Assembly: GCF_963678635.1 (NCBI RefSeq)
Contig: NW_026971141.1
Span: forward strand, 1-45,000
DNA length: 45,000 nt
Source of the DNA: Symsagittifera roscoffensis
Lineage: Eukaryota; Xenacoelomorpha; Acoela; Convolutidae
Reading direction: 5' to 3'
Below the pieces are notes generated by a model that saw nothing but the letters and a program-made list of their open reading frames with translations, was not told the origin of the DNA and made no database searches. Positions 19,027-28,500 of the stretch are shown here, piece after piece (the first letter of the stretch is position 1; each line of letters starts with the position of its first letter). The translations under genes and the position numbers were made by a program.

Positions 19027-19246
19027 CTAGATAACTGGACTGCCCAATGTGACGTCTTCGGCAACTCTGTCCGCAACTTTTCTGTACCACACTAGGGCAC
19101 CTTCGCAGCTTTGAGGCACTCCGATTCCTTTATCGGCTATGAACTGAAAATACTGAATGAGATCCTGGTCAAAGAGGGATGAGAAGAAGTTGGGATTCTC
19201 GAACTGGTCCTGAAGTCTCACTCGGATGATAACTGGAATGCCGTCG
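19027..19246 (-). pseudogene. SEL1L: Captured SEL1L (Hrd3) gene fragment, circularly permuted
   Basis: About 73 codons just inside the 5' LTR match the metazoan SEL1L/Hrd3 protein, the ER membrane adaptor of the HRD1 ubiquitin ligase in ER-associated degradation. The pieces are R-V-R-L-Q-D-Q-F-E-N-P and D-L-I-Q-Y-F-Q-F-I-A-D-K-G, followed by G-I-G-V-P-Q-S-C-E-G-A-L-V-W-Y-R-K-V-A. In the host protein the order is the reverse: the SCE-AL-YR block precedes the RLxDxxEN and DLIQY blocks. The fragment's two ends share a 15-nt near-repeat (GGCAKTCCAGTTATC, at about 19029-19043 and 19228-19242), exactly where the host sequence would be continuous. The frame ends in TAG at 19029. It is not a functional gene here. 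Confidence 0.8.
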
Positions 19247-19247
19247 G

Positions 19248-19265
19248 GTCCCCTGTGGGGCGCCA
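19248..19265 (-). other. Primer-binding site of the BEL/Pao element
   Basis: Three nucleotides inside the 5' LTR the minus strand reads TGGCGCCCCACAGGGGAC, starting with the TGG that pairs with a tRNA CCA end. The position and first bases fit a minus-strand primer-binding site. The primer tRNA was not identified. Confidence 0.8.
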
Positions 19266-19268
19266 ATA

Positions 19269-19844
19269 TGTGCGCTCAATCTCCGTTAACTAGATAAAAC
19301 GGCTCGGAAAATGATGTTTAACTCGTATTCTCGGCAATACAGACATTCATCTTCATTCATTTGTAAATAAGCCAAAACCCACATAACTCTTGTTCATAAT
19401 TTTAACAAACTTTTTTATTGTTTTTTTATTGTTATCGGTAACATCGGCCACACAAAACTGCATAACTCAAAGCAAGCTGCAAAAATGGCCAGTATTTGTC
19501 CTTGAGACAAATTGCTCTTTTTAAAGGTCAGCCTTAATCAAGGCTGAACCAAATTAGAGCGAAAAGACGGTTAAAATAGGTTTTTTTTTTGGGGGGGGGG
19601 GGGTCGAACCTGTTTACGGAGCATCCCATCAAGTTCGGTGCATATTCGAGTTCTAGAAAGGAAATGACCTAGGTGGGATTCGAACCGGCGCCGAACCCGC
19701 CGGGACGCACCATGTATACGCTTGGCTACTGTCCCTATATGTATTTACATTTTGGTTCAACTTTATATGCACTTATACTCTCGCTTACATTTGAGTGTAT
19801 ATGCATTTGTGCTCTTGTTTTATATTTACATTTGCGCTGCAACA
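19269..19844 (-). repeat. 5' LTR of the BEL/Pao element
   Basis: Right copy of the LTR pair, 576 bp, TG...CA. It differs from the left copy by about 12 substitutions, an extra 10-bp TTTTTTATTG-type repeat near 19410-19435 and a longer T/G run near 19580-19605. It should contain the promoter for the element's RNA. Confidence 0.93.
19664..19736 (-). repeat. tRNA-like sequence inside the 5' LTR
   Basis: Same segment as at 10605-10677, but here the B box is canonical (GGTTCGAATCC) and the A box is TAGCCAAGCG. The spacing of the two boxes, about 43 bp, is right for RNA polymerase III type 2 promoters. The cloverleaf is not complete. Confidence 0.6.
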
Positions 19845-19849
19845 GGCCA
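19845..19849. repeat. Target-site duplication of the BEL/Pao element (right copy)
   Basis: GGCCA, matching AGCCA at 10221-10225 with one difference. Confidence 0.75.
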
Positions 19850-22410
19850 CTATCAGGTATTTGGCAGCCTTCAAATCCAAAGGATCAGAGGCGGCAAACA
19901 GGCTGTCACCGACAGGTGCCATCAGCCCTGCATATCTCTTGTCGTCTCCTTCCACCGAGGTTGCTCGGGGATAGTCTCTCGAATATTCACCAGGCGCCTG
20001 GCCGGGTGGTTTAGCAAACTGCCTGTACATCTTGTGATGCTTGTTTTTGGGCTTTTTCTCTGCCAGAAACTTACCCTTCCTAGCAGGTGGTGTCAGCTCA
20101 CTGGCTCTCCGACGGACGTCCGTGAGAGATCGGGTATTCAGGGGTCCAAAGGTATTGTCCTGAGGCAATCCATTGAGTTCCACGTACCTGAGCGTAGTCG
20201 CGGAGCTGAACTGTTCCTGTCACGCTACCAGCCAATCCACACCCGGTATTCGATACAATCGCGACACTGTGGGACCCTCTCCACCGATCATCTTCCTTGC
20301 ATCCTCTCGACACGTCAATGGGTTCATGTCCAATTTCGCCGACATTTCTGTCTTATGTTGTCCCCAACCGCTGGGATCTGGACGGTTCCAAAGCAGCACA
20401 CTGTTTGGTTCGACTCCCTCCGTCGGCACGGCGCTCATCGATTGTCCTGTTGTGGAAGCAGGAGTTGCTGTAGCAGGCGTGTCACTCCTCCTAGACACGG
20501 CCTGGGAGCTAATCCGGTTTTGATCAACCGATCTGCCAAGTCGGCTCTCCAACAGTTGATTCCTGGGAGGAGGGGCAGTCCCCAACCTCGCTCTCTTATC
20601 TGAGCTCGGAGCGACGGGAGCAACTGCAACCGTTTCCATTGACAGGGGCCCGATTGGCACGTTACCCCTCACTCTACCTGCTCCAGGCGAACTGGTCCGA
20701 GCCAGTGAGCTGGTTGTCCTTAACTCTTAATCCATTTCCCTCAACTGCGTCTGGAACACGTTGTTTATCCAGCGCCTCCCTTGCTGGGTGTTGAAGTGTA
20801 TGCCGTCCCTGGTGAGTGAGAGGTGATCGATCATGCGCAGCATGTTTTCTAGATCCATGAGTCGCAGCTCGCTGGGGTTGCTCATTACCACACCGCGAGT
20901 CATCTCGTTCGACCGGGTCATCTCGTTCAACCGGCGTGCCCATCTCCGGGTTCTTTGGTATCGTGCATAGAACCACAAGTCTGGGTCTGTACTTCTCCTT
21001 CACATCATTCAGAAGGCAGACCAGTAGGGGTTCTCACTTGCCCTCTGGGGTTACAGGGGCCCTCGAATTTTCATTGGTCCCGAGCATTATCACCAAGGTG
21101 TCTAGGTGATCTTCTCCCTGGAACTCCATCATTTTGATGAATTGAGCTACGGAAGCGCCTCCAAAAGATAGGACAGTAGTCTGCCCGTTGACAAAGATCT
21201 CGTTTAAATCTCTCACTAAATTGTTCCTTGTAACCAAATGACGACTCCCTGAGGGAATTGCCTGGTTGCTTATGGCGGGGTGCCAGCCCATGCCATTCAA
21301 ACAAGTACGAGGATGCTCCGTGGCCACTTGCACGAACTGGTTGCGCACTGTTAGATTCTTTCTAATATCAACCATGCGAGATCTCTGAATTGTCCCGTCA
21401 TGCGCAGTCCCTGCTGGTACTACAGCTCCAGGTGTTCTCTCCGAGCTGCTCGAAGAACGATCGAAGCGTTGGGAAGGGAAGACCCTACCCAGCGTCCGGC
21501 TAGTGGTCCTATTGATCTCGTTCATAGCTGCTCTGGCTACCTGATGGAACGACTTCTGGAACTGAGGAGCGAGATAGGTGTCCGAGGGGTCCGTTATCGT
21601 TTTTCTCTGGTTGGGAGCAGACGGTGATGACTGCTGAGGAGCCTCGGGCTCTCTCGCTGCGCACAACTCCTGTGCCCTCAACCTGGGGCGTGTGTCCCTG
21701 GATGCTTCCGAGGAAATCATCGTAGCCAGAACCTCCGGTGACACTGGACTCACCCTCGCCATATATAGTTCCTCCAGATGTTTTATTTCCTCTTCTTTGT
21801 AGGCTATTTGCAGGTCTTCAAACTTCTTCTTCCATTCGTCCCATTCTCGAGATATTGTCAGCTCGTTCTGATCCCTTTTTTTCTTCTCCAAGGTCTCGAT
21901 CGTCTCCGAGGTCTGTATCTCGATCTCGCTCACCTTCACTCTCTTGAGAGGACGAGCAGCTGTTGGAGAGTCTACTGAGTGTGACTGTTGGAGTGTGACT
22001 TTAGCTCCGATGAGCGGCTGCGCAGGTTGAACAGGTAGGGGCATCTCACCTAGCCGGTGATCCCTCTGCTCGCCTAGTCCCGGCTCACGAGCCAAGTCGT
22101 GTCCGGACATTTCTCCTCGGCGCCATCTCATCAATCGGTTTCGACCTCTATCGGCGGTCCCGGACTCACCGAAGGCCAGCATCAACACCAATTCCGTGGG
22201 GCGATTCCCTCGAACCTCTCGTCCCAACGCGTTGAGTAGTGCGACCACAAACATCGCCAATCCCGGGTCTTCTCGTGTAAAATCACAATCAATCAGCCGC
22301 TGATAGATCTCGTCTAGAGTCGCTCCTAGACTCGCTGAGGGGAATTCCATTAATTCAATTGTATCACCCATTTCTATCGTGTTGATTCTCGTGTCGTGAA
22401 GTTCTTTCAT
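19850..22410 (-). pseudogene. ORF2 of the giant element, 5' part, with SGNH-hydrolase-like domain
   Basis: ATG at 22410 opens 458 codons. An N-terminal helical region is followed by a Lys/Glu-rich coiled coil (about residues 170-215) and a Ser/Arg/Pro-rich linker. An SGNH-like domain starts near residue 405: V-L-S-F-G-G-A-S (block I, GGAS for GDS) and V-I-M-L-G-T-N-E (block III). After TGA at 21034-21036 the same frame goes on. After one shift near 20945 block V, D-G-I-H-F, appears (DxxH, catalytic Asp and His). A duplicated 15-nt unit (N-E-M-T-R-S-N-E-M-T-R) marks the shift. Stops at 20727 (TAA) and 20220 (TGA) are followed in frame by a Pro/Ser/Thr-rich linker and a Lys-rich stretch, up to the BEL/Pao insertion. 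SGNH proteins are usually esterases or lipases. The role here is unknown. Confidence 0.75.
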
Positions 22411-22833
22411 GTTTGTTTTGATTCGATAAACAAGATTTGATCAATCAAGATCTAAAAAACAAGTCACGACTTAAAACCATCATTTCATGCGGTCCCATTT
22501 TCAGGATAAAACATCATTTACCTCTTTTTTCTTTAAAAAGATCCATTGAAATTTTTCTTCGTTGCTGATTTAAAACTTAGCACAAAGGTGGATCGTCCAC
22601 CTTCAACCTTATCGAGGTAACCCGTATGAGCGCTGTCACTTTCACTACCTGGAGTGTTCCAGGTCTTTCAGGACACAAACATCACATAAAACATACCCTA
22701 CCAATAACATAACACATAAACATCATATACCTACATTATTACATATAAACATAATCCCTAGTAGCTAACCTAACTCAATCCTAATCTCTATAAAGTGAAC
22801 TTAATAAAAACCACTTATCGCCGAATGCAATTC
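22411..22833 (-). promoter_or_regulatory. Spacer between ORF1 and ORF2 with splice-acceptor-like site
   Basis: About 420 bp of AT-rich sequence without coding potential. On the minus strand a pyrimidine tract followed by AG (CTTGTTTTTTAG, ending at 22452) lies 42 nt before the ORF2 ATG. It would suit a 3' splice site for a subgenomic mRNA carrying ORF2 and the ORFs behind it, in the way env is expressed in retroviruses. A matching 5' splice site in the leader was not identified. Inference only. Confidence 0.35.
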
Positions 22834-23270
22834 CTAGCATATGCTCAGATAGTAATTTTTATGTAAGTAAACCTCTATGTCAGTTTCTGAAAATATCCCG
22901 TGTACAAGGGTGTACAAATCTCTCGGATGTAGCTCTCCCCTATTGTGATCATTGACTGGTAACGAGAAGGAGGTCACTCCTCTCTCAACCAGAAAATTCC
23001 TAAGTCGAGTCAAGGCCAATACCAAGCTCTCTGGATCTACAGGTTGCCTATCAGTGCCCTTAGTAATTAGGAAACACAGATATTTCCCTGGTATGTATGA
23101 TGCAACGGGGGGCAGCGCTATCATCCCTCCCACACCAGGCCTCTGTTTCCATAAAAACTCGATGTTCTTATACTCTCTTTTGAAATCAGCCGCTAGTGCT
23201 GTTTTGAAGCTTACGTCCGCGGTTATCGCTATAGCTCATGTACGTTCCGTGAGTATGAAATCTCTGTCCG
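22834..23270 (-). pseudogene. Macro domain (TARG1/OARD1-like) at the C-terminus of pol
   Basis: A minus-strand frame, open except for TGA at 23236-23238, resembles the small macro-domain ADP-ribose glycohydrolases of the OARD1/TARG1 type. Matches in order are A-I-A-I-T-A-D-V-S-F (family A-H-C-V-S-A-D), A-A-D-F-K-R-E-Y, a Q-x-G-V-G-G-x-I-A-L-P strand, Y-L-C-F-L-I-T-K, P-E-S-L-x-x-A-L-x-x-L, G-V-T-S-F-S-L-P, and I-F-S-E-T-D-I-E-V-Y at the end. The Lys of the I-T-K strand, catalytic in TARG1, is kept. The P-R-I-G-C-G-L-D loop is replaced by P-V-N-D-H-N-R-G, so the catalytic Asp seems lost. A 1-nt deletion near 23270 separates it from the polyprotein, with which it was probably fused. Macro domains bind or remove ADP-ribose. 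Confidence 0.78.
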
Positions 23271-24966
23271 TTATGACGGCAGATCGTGGAGCCATTCGAG
23301 CACTCGCAAGTTCGTTAATTCTTGCTCATGAGTCTGATCCACCTCTGGTTCGAACTCCACTTCTGGTTCGGAGCGATCGTCGATCCAATCTTGATCCATG
23401 TCATTCACCAAGTCGATCTCTCTTGGCACCGCTACTTCATCCAGTCCCACCAGCGACTCCATCATATCACTTAAAACAATCCTGTCTATGACGAAATCCT
23501 CGCCATACGGGTTGTACTTCTTCTTATCCCCTCCCTTCTTGCTCTGGCGTGTCTCCATGGTGAGAGGAAAGTCAGGTTGTATTCCTTTGTCAATTTCAGT
23601 CTGTTCTGGGCAGTGCCAGTCCTCTTCGGCATAAGTTAGAGTTTCCTCATCCACCTCTACTCGCTCGGTCAACTCTAGGTCCAGTGGTAGATCGCAATCA
23701 ACCACCACCTCATTTCCGTCGTTTTTATCGCGAGTGCCTCTTTCATTCACCTCACAAGCACGATCTACTATCAAATAGTCTCCCTCTTGCATGTCCACTG
23801 GAATGCACCAGTCCTCTGATGAGGCATTGTGCGGTTTGATGTTTTAGCAATGAGCTGCTCTTCCTGTGCTCAGTCGATAAAACCGACCTCATTGGTGCAC
23901 TTCTGTTATTTGAAATGGGCCACGCAATTTCTTTAAAATTTTTTTGGTTCCTTTTGGTGGAACTACTTCCTGGAATACCCAGACGTAATCGCCAACTGAG
24001 TAGGCTTTTGCATCGGCAGTCATTTTATCAAACCTCCTTTTTAGTCTAATTTGCGCCTGTTGCGTGTTCCTCCTGCATAAGTCATTGAGGTCCTGCTGTC
24101 TTCTAATGACATCCCGCACGTAAGTTTGCGGTGATGTTCTCTTCCCTTCATTTTCAGGGTAGAAAAACGTCAACGGAAGCGCATTTTCGTGACCCGTTAG
24201 CATCATATGCGGACTTATTCCCGTGGTGGAATACTCTGTGCTGTTGTAAGCACCCATCACTTGCGGCAAGTGTCTATCCCAGTCATCCATGTATCGTGAG
24301 CAATAAACTCTCAACATGGATACCAGCGTGCAATTTTGCCTCTCGACTAGGCCATTCGTTTGCGGGTGATAGGTGGTCGAGTAGGCCTGTGCTACCTGCG
24401 ACCTTTTCATTAACTCCTTCGTGAGATCACCCACGAATGCTTTGCCATTGTCCGATTGGAATGTGATGGGGCAGCCGTTTGATCGTATCCACACATTAAC
24501 CAATTGATCGCATGTTTCTTCCGCTGATGCTGTCAAGCAGGGTGCTGCCTCTGCATATTTCGTAAAAGGATCAATCTTTACCAGCACCTGATTGTAGCCC
24601 GTGACTGTCATGCATATCTTCTGGTGATCAATCTGCACCACTTCATTGAATCCCGATGATTCTATTGACTGCAGAGGGAATCTTAGTTTCCTGAGGTCCT
24701 TCGCCTGTTGGCACGACAAGCACGCAGAGATCCACTTTTCACACGCCTTCTTCAAGCCAGGCCATTCAAATCGTTTCTGTATCCTGTTATACACTTTGTC
24801 CACTCCTTGATGGCCCATTTGGTCATGTGAACGAAAGAGCAATTCGGTCTGGTATAATTGTGGTAACACTATTGAATTGTACTTGTAAAGAACGTTGTCC
24901 TCCTCTTTACGTTTACAGGCTACGATTCCGTCTTTTTTTCAGGTACTACAATCCTTTTCTTTTCAG
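23271..24966 (-). pseudogene. Ty3/gypsy integrase with acidic C-terminal extension (giant element)
   Basis: The main frame (23889-24869) has the zinc finger H-x4-H...C-L-S-C, then the catalytic core with Asp in Q-I-D-H-Q-K, Asp in F-Q-S-D-N-G-K-A-F and Glu in N-G-L-V-E-R-Q-N, so the D,D-35-E triad is complete. A GPY/F-type module follows (R-G-P-F-Q-I). TGA at 23889 and a later TAA interrupt the frame, which continues in phase into 23271-23798. That piece is a very acidic tail (many D, E, V) with a Lys-rich insert near its middle. It leads, after a 1-nt shift, into the macro domain. The integrase is the last standard enzyme of the polyprotein. Upstream, a broken stretch at 24870-24966 joins it to the linker. 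Confidence 0.9.
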
Positions 24967-26440
24967 TTAGAACTGCTTCAAGATCTTATAGCTGTCTTCT
25001 TCCAAATCTCCCTTGTCAGGTGCTCCATTCTCGATCCATCTTTTTAGATTGCTCGTCATTCTGTCATTTTGTTGAGCCCTTAGGAGGTCCGACAGCCGGC
25101 ATCTGGCTTTCAGATACGTCTTTATCACGTTCAATTGCCCGCTCATTATCTCCGGAGCATGGGCATCGTCCATCAACTTGACGCACCATATCTTCTTCAA
25201 AGCCATTGCTTCCTGCACAGATGGCTCCAGATTGGTACGGACGACCGTACCATGCGGCAGTAATCTGGTTAGGCGTTTGGAAACTGCTATCAGCTCGAGC
25301 TCATCAGCAGCATTATCCACCACGGTGCCCTCCTCATTGGAGGTGTACCTGTCGCTGTCCGGATCCTGATGCATTTCCCTGTCCAGCCCGCGCTGTTTCC
25401 AGTCCATTAACAAGGAATAAATCGCAATCTCCGATACATCAGAATTGGAAGTAGTCTCAGATGTGTTGTCCCAGGACTGAGGCTCCGAGTCATCACTTGA
25501 GCCGAACGATTCCATACCATCATATTCCACTCTGTCTGTGATGTTTCTCGACTCCGGACAAAACTCTGTCCCTTGGTCGCTTTGAATCCGACTCCCCGGA
25601 CAACATTCTATCCCTAGGTGGTCTCATCAACCTCTCCCCGGACAAATCGCCCTGCACGGGCCCGAAGGTGTCCGACTCTCCGGACATTGTTTTGTCCCTG
25701 GAAGAGCAATCTGAGCTCCGCTCGTATTCTGCTTTTGCATCTGTGAAATGTACTTTTCTCGTGAAACGGGATTTCAACTTAACCCTGACTTCTCCAGTGA
25801 CTTGGACCGGGGTCAATTTCTCACGTTCTGTGAACGAAGTCCTCAACAAGATATCCTTCGGCATTGAGGTCACCAGCTGGTTCACTATCGACCGACAATC
25901 CCGTTCCACATCGCGACCGCGAATGATCACTGGCCTCTTCTCCGTTTTCTCAGTGACGGTCAATCGCTGCATGGTCTCCATCCATTCACGATCATGTCTG
26001 TCAACTTCTCTATCCAGTAAGTCACGAAGTTTCCCCATGACGTCCGCTGCCACATTCACTGTCCTATTTAGCAGAGCTATGCTGTTTATACCCAACCTGG
26101 TGAGCTCCTGCTGTACCAGATTGGATCGGACTAGCAGATCCAGTGGAACGGGCTCACCCCTGGCTAGAACTTTTATCTCAGCGGTCATTTCCACAGAAAG
26201 TTCAGGGTGTCCTGGTATAGGATGTCTTGACTTATCCAGCCACCTAGTGAGTGGTAGTTTGTCGTAGGTCTCCTTGTCTAGGAATGAAAACCCGTCTTTG
26301 ACCTCCGCTTGGTTAGCTTGCTTTTCTTCGAGGCGCTCATAGAATTTTGTCTTCTTGCTGAGGCTATCAGCATTCTGATGCTTGTCACGGGCACGGTGCT
26401 CTAATATCATGTGGTATCCGTCCAGGCGCACGATCCAACG
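24967..26440 (-). pseudogene. Long charged linker between RNase H and integrase
   Basis: Two frames, 25520-26431 (303 codons) and 24967-25530 (187 codons), overlap by 11 nt and were one. The start still belongs to the RNase H end (H-R-A-R-D-K-H-Q-N-A-D-S-L-S-K, the Ty3 N-x-x-A-D-x-L-S motif). The rest, nearly 500 residues, has no counterpart in ordinary Ty3 polyproteins. It contains a helical segment, a basic R-G-R-D-V-E-R-D region, and a repeat-like stretch with L-S-G-E-S-D and L-S-G-E-R-L units near 25560-25690. It is rich in Asp, Glu, Arg and Ser. The function is unknown. It may be an extra structural or regulatory domain. Confidence 0.75.
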
Positions 26441-27650
26441 ACCAATAAAACTTCGAATAGGTTTTCAGCCAGGCAAGGGCACGATTATCCACACGCAACT
26501 TGAAGGAAGCACTCCCCAAGTAGGTCCTGTATTTTTCCACGAAAGTGATCACCGCGAACATTTCCGCTTTCGGTGCGCCATACTTCATCTCGGTATCGCT
26601 CAAGACCTTACTTCCGTAGGCTATTGGACGGAGAACCGTTCTCCCGTTCCACTCTTTCTCCTGGTGAAGTATGCCTGATATCGCAACCACTGATGCATCC
26701 GTGTCTAACACAAACATCCCCTTCTCTGTTGGCATGCCGAGGACTGATGCCTCGCAAAGTTCACGTTTATTGTTTTCAAATAAAACTTGTGCCTCATCAG
26801 TCCAAGTGAACTTTTTGCCTTTGTTTCTTATCAACTGTTGCGTGGGGTATATCTTATCGGCGTATCCCTTAACGAATTTCCGATAATAGATAGCAAACCC
26901 CAAAAAGCTCATCAGTTGTGTATCTGTCTTGGGCGCCTTCCAGGTCAAAACCGCCTCGACCGCTTGGGGGTCTGATCTCACTCCATGCTTATCCACCAGG
27001 CGGCCTAGATACTTTATGGAGTCTCTGAGGATTTCACATTTCGAGGGTTTACACTTCAATCCCGCCTGCTTCATGCAAGTAAACAGCTCATCCAACCTCT
27101 CTATGTGATCCTCTAGGGTTGGCGTTGCGATCACGACATTATCGAAGTAACACATGATGAGATTCGCGTATTTCTTCGGTGCCTGGGCCATCAGTCGCCG
27201 GAATGTGGCCGACGCGTTGCACAACCTGAACGGCACCCTCTTCCACTGGAACAATCCCAGCTCGCACGCGAAGCCCGTTTTTTCACGATCTTACTTTCGG
27301 AGTGGCACTTGCCAGAACGCCGAGCCCAAATCTAACGTCGTGAAGAACTTCGCGTCTCCCAGCTTGGAAAGGCTCTCATCGATGCGGGGAATCGGGTATG
27401 CGTCCTTTATAGTCACTGCGTTCAATTAACGGAAATCACAACAAAACCTGAGTTGCCCCCCTTTCTTTTTAGCCATGACCACGCCACAAGCCCACGGGGA
27501 CTTCGACGGCTCGATCCTGTCGTACTCCATTAACATCTCGATTTCCTTCCTGCACGCTTCCGACTTATGAGGGGTCATTCTTCTCGCCTCTTCCCTATGA
27601 GGTACCGAGCCCTCTTCTATCTCAATTTCTACAGTGTTCTACAAAATTAC
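26385..27650 (-). pseudogene. Ty3/gypsy reverse transcriptase and RNase H (giant element)
   Basis: Reading in one frame from about 27650, the RT fingers and palm appear with R-F-C-C-D-F-R and the motif A strand T-T-L-D-L-G-S-A-F. They are interrupted by TAA near 27426 and near 27292. The frame 26385-27254 then has F-Q-W-K-R-V-P-F and C-N-A-S-A-T-F. The active-site box reads Y-F-D-N in place of Y-x-D-D, so the second catalytic Asp is changed to Asn. Next come the thumb/connection (Y-L-G-R-L-V-D, F-L-G-F-A-I-Y-Y-R-K-F) and RNase H with D-T-D-A-S and R-V-D-N-R-A-L. A frameshift near 26440 leads to the end of RNase H. The stops and the D-to-N change make this copy inactive. Confidence 0.92.
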
Positions 27651-28060
27651 AGCAACCTATAACGGCCTTATGTCTCGAAAAAACGTCTGCGTTCCGACTT
27701 AGCACCGCCCTGAGGGAATCTAGTTCCTTGTCTGATATTTTACCCTTCAAATGTTCTATCTCAGGTAGGACCGGTTTATTCGCTGCTAACTCTGTTTCTG
27801 TCGGTCTCTCGGGAAAATTCGAACAACTAGACAACCCATCATCTGTTTCCGACTTTATTGAAAACTAGAAGATTTCAATTCATTTACTCTCTTCAGTATA
27901 CATTCTTGGTTCGCATGCAAGGGACATTTATTTACATCAAACTTTTTCAAGTTCTCCACACTCTGAAGGTCTGTGTTCAGAGGCAATGCGTAGCCAAGTT
28001 TCCTTCCCCTCTGTATTGTCACTGTTATTGCTTCTGTGTTCAACAACACACTTACACACA
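27622..28060 (-). pseudogene. Protease to RT linker of the giant element
   Basis: Two short frames, 27855-28049 and 27622-27834, give a stretch with G-Y-A-L-P-L-N, a Cys/His pair (C-P-L-H-A-N-Q-E-C), then L-S-R-N-A-D-V-F-S-R-H-K. The last of these is the usual segment just before the RT domain in Ty3 polyproteins (the N-x-D-V-F-S motif). Frameshifts on both sides separate it from protease and RT. Confidence 0.75.
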
Positions 28061-28500
28061 GTCGGCTCTGAGTGAGTGAGAAGCTTCTGGTTTATTAAGA
28101 TCTTATTAAGAGGTTTCTTTTCATACTTCATCTCCGGATCTTTGATCCTGATCAACCCGTCATTGAGGTCGATCGTGACATCAAAATTGCGTACGAAGTC
28201 CCTTCCCAGGATGAATTGATCGGATTCGTCCAATTTTTCCACCACCAGGAAGCTCATCCAAAGATGTCTTCCCCCAAGCTGCAGTGATATGATAGGGGTC
28301 CGTCCTGTCACATGGATTGCTCCCTGATTGGCAGCTGCCAGTCTGATGTTTGTCGGTATCAGATCCGACCTGTCAAAGCCCATTTCAGTCCAGGTTTTGA
28401 CTGGCATGACCCTGACCACTGCACCCGTGTCTAACAGTCCTTTCACTGAAAGTTGTCTGCCATGCACATCTAGCACAGTGCTGCCAGATCGGCTTCGCAA
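27937..28500 (-). pseudogene. Retropepsin-type aspartic protease (giant element)
   Basis: A 187-codon frame with the active-site box L-L-D-T-G-A near residue 21-26, the flap-type strands behind it, and I-L-G-R-D-F-V near residue 95, the I-I/L-G-R-D motif that closes retroviral-type proteases. This enzyme would cut Gag and Pol into mature parts. The frame has lost its upstream connection by a shift near 28480. Its last 30 residues are out of the original frame; the original continues at 28049 in another frame. Confidence 0.88.

Larger units (their letters stand above)
10226..19844 (-). mobile_element. BEL/Pao LTR retrotransposon nested in the giant element
   Basis: Direct repeats of 560 and 576 bp, both TGTGCG...CAACA, bound 8.5 kb of internal sequence. 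The minus strand carries, in order, a TGG-starting primer-binding site, a captured SEL1L fragment, an accessory ORF, gag with a DUF1759-type domain and zinc knuckles, a DUF1758-type protease, reverse transcriptase, the peptidase-A17/RNase H region, integrase and a DUF5641-type tail, then a polypurine tract. This domain set is diagnostic of BEL/Pao. LTR divergence is about 2% by eye. Frameshifts near 16705, 13620, 13312, 13170 and 10953, and stops at 12247 and 11248, make this copy non-autonomous. Confidence 0.95.

Noticed and set aside
9528-22410. TGA might be read as an amino acid, because several frames continue in phase behind TGA (21034, 20220, 12247, 11248, 10182).
   Set aside because: TAA and TAG occur in the same way (20727, 5346, 30577, 6619, 29328, 28674), and frameshifts are also present. 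The pattern is ordinary decay. Intact ORFs end with both TAA and TGA.
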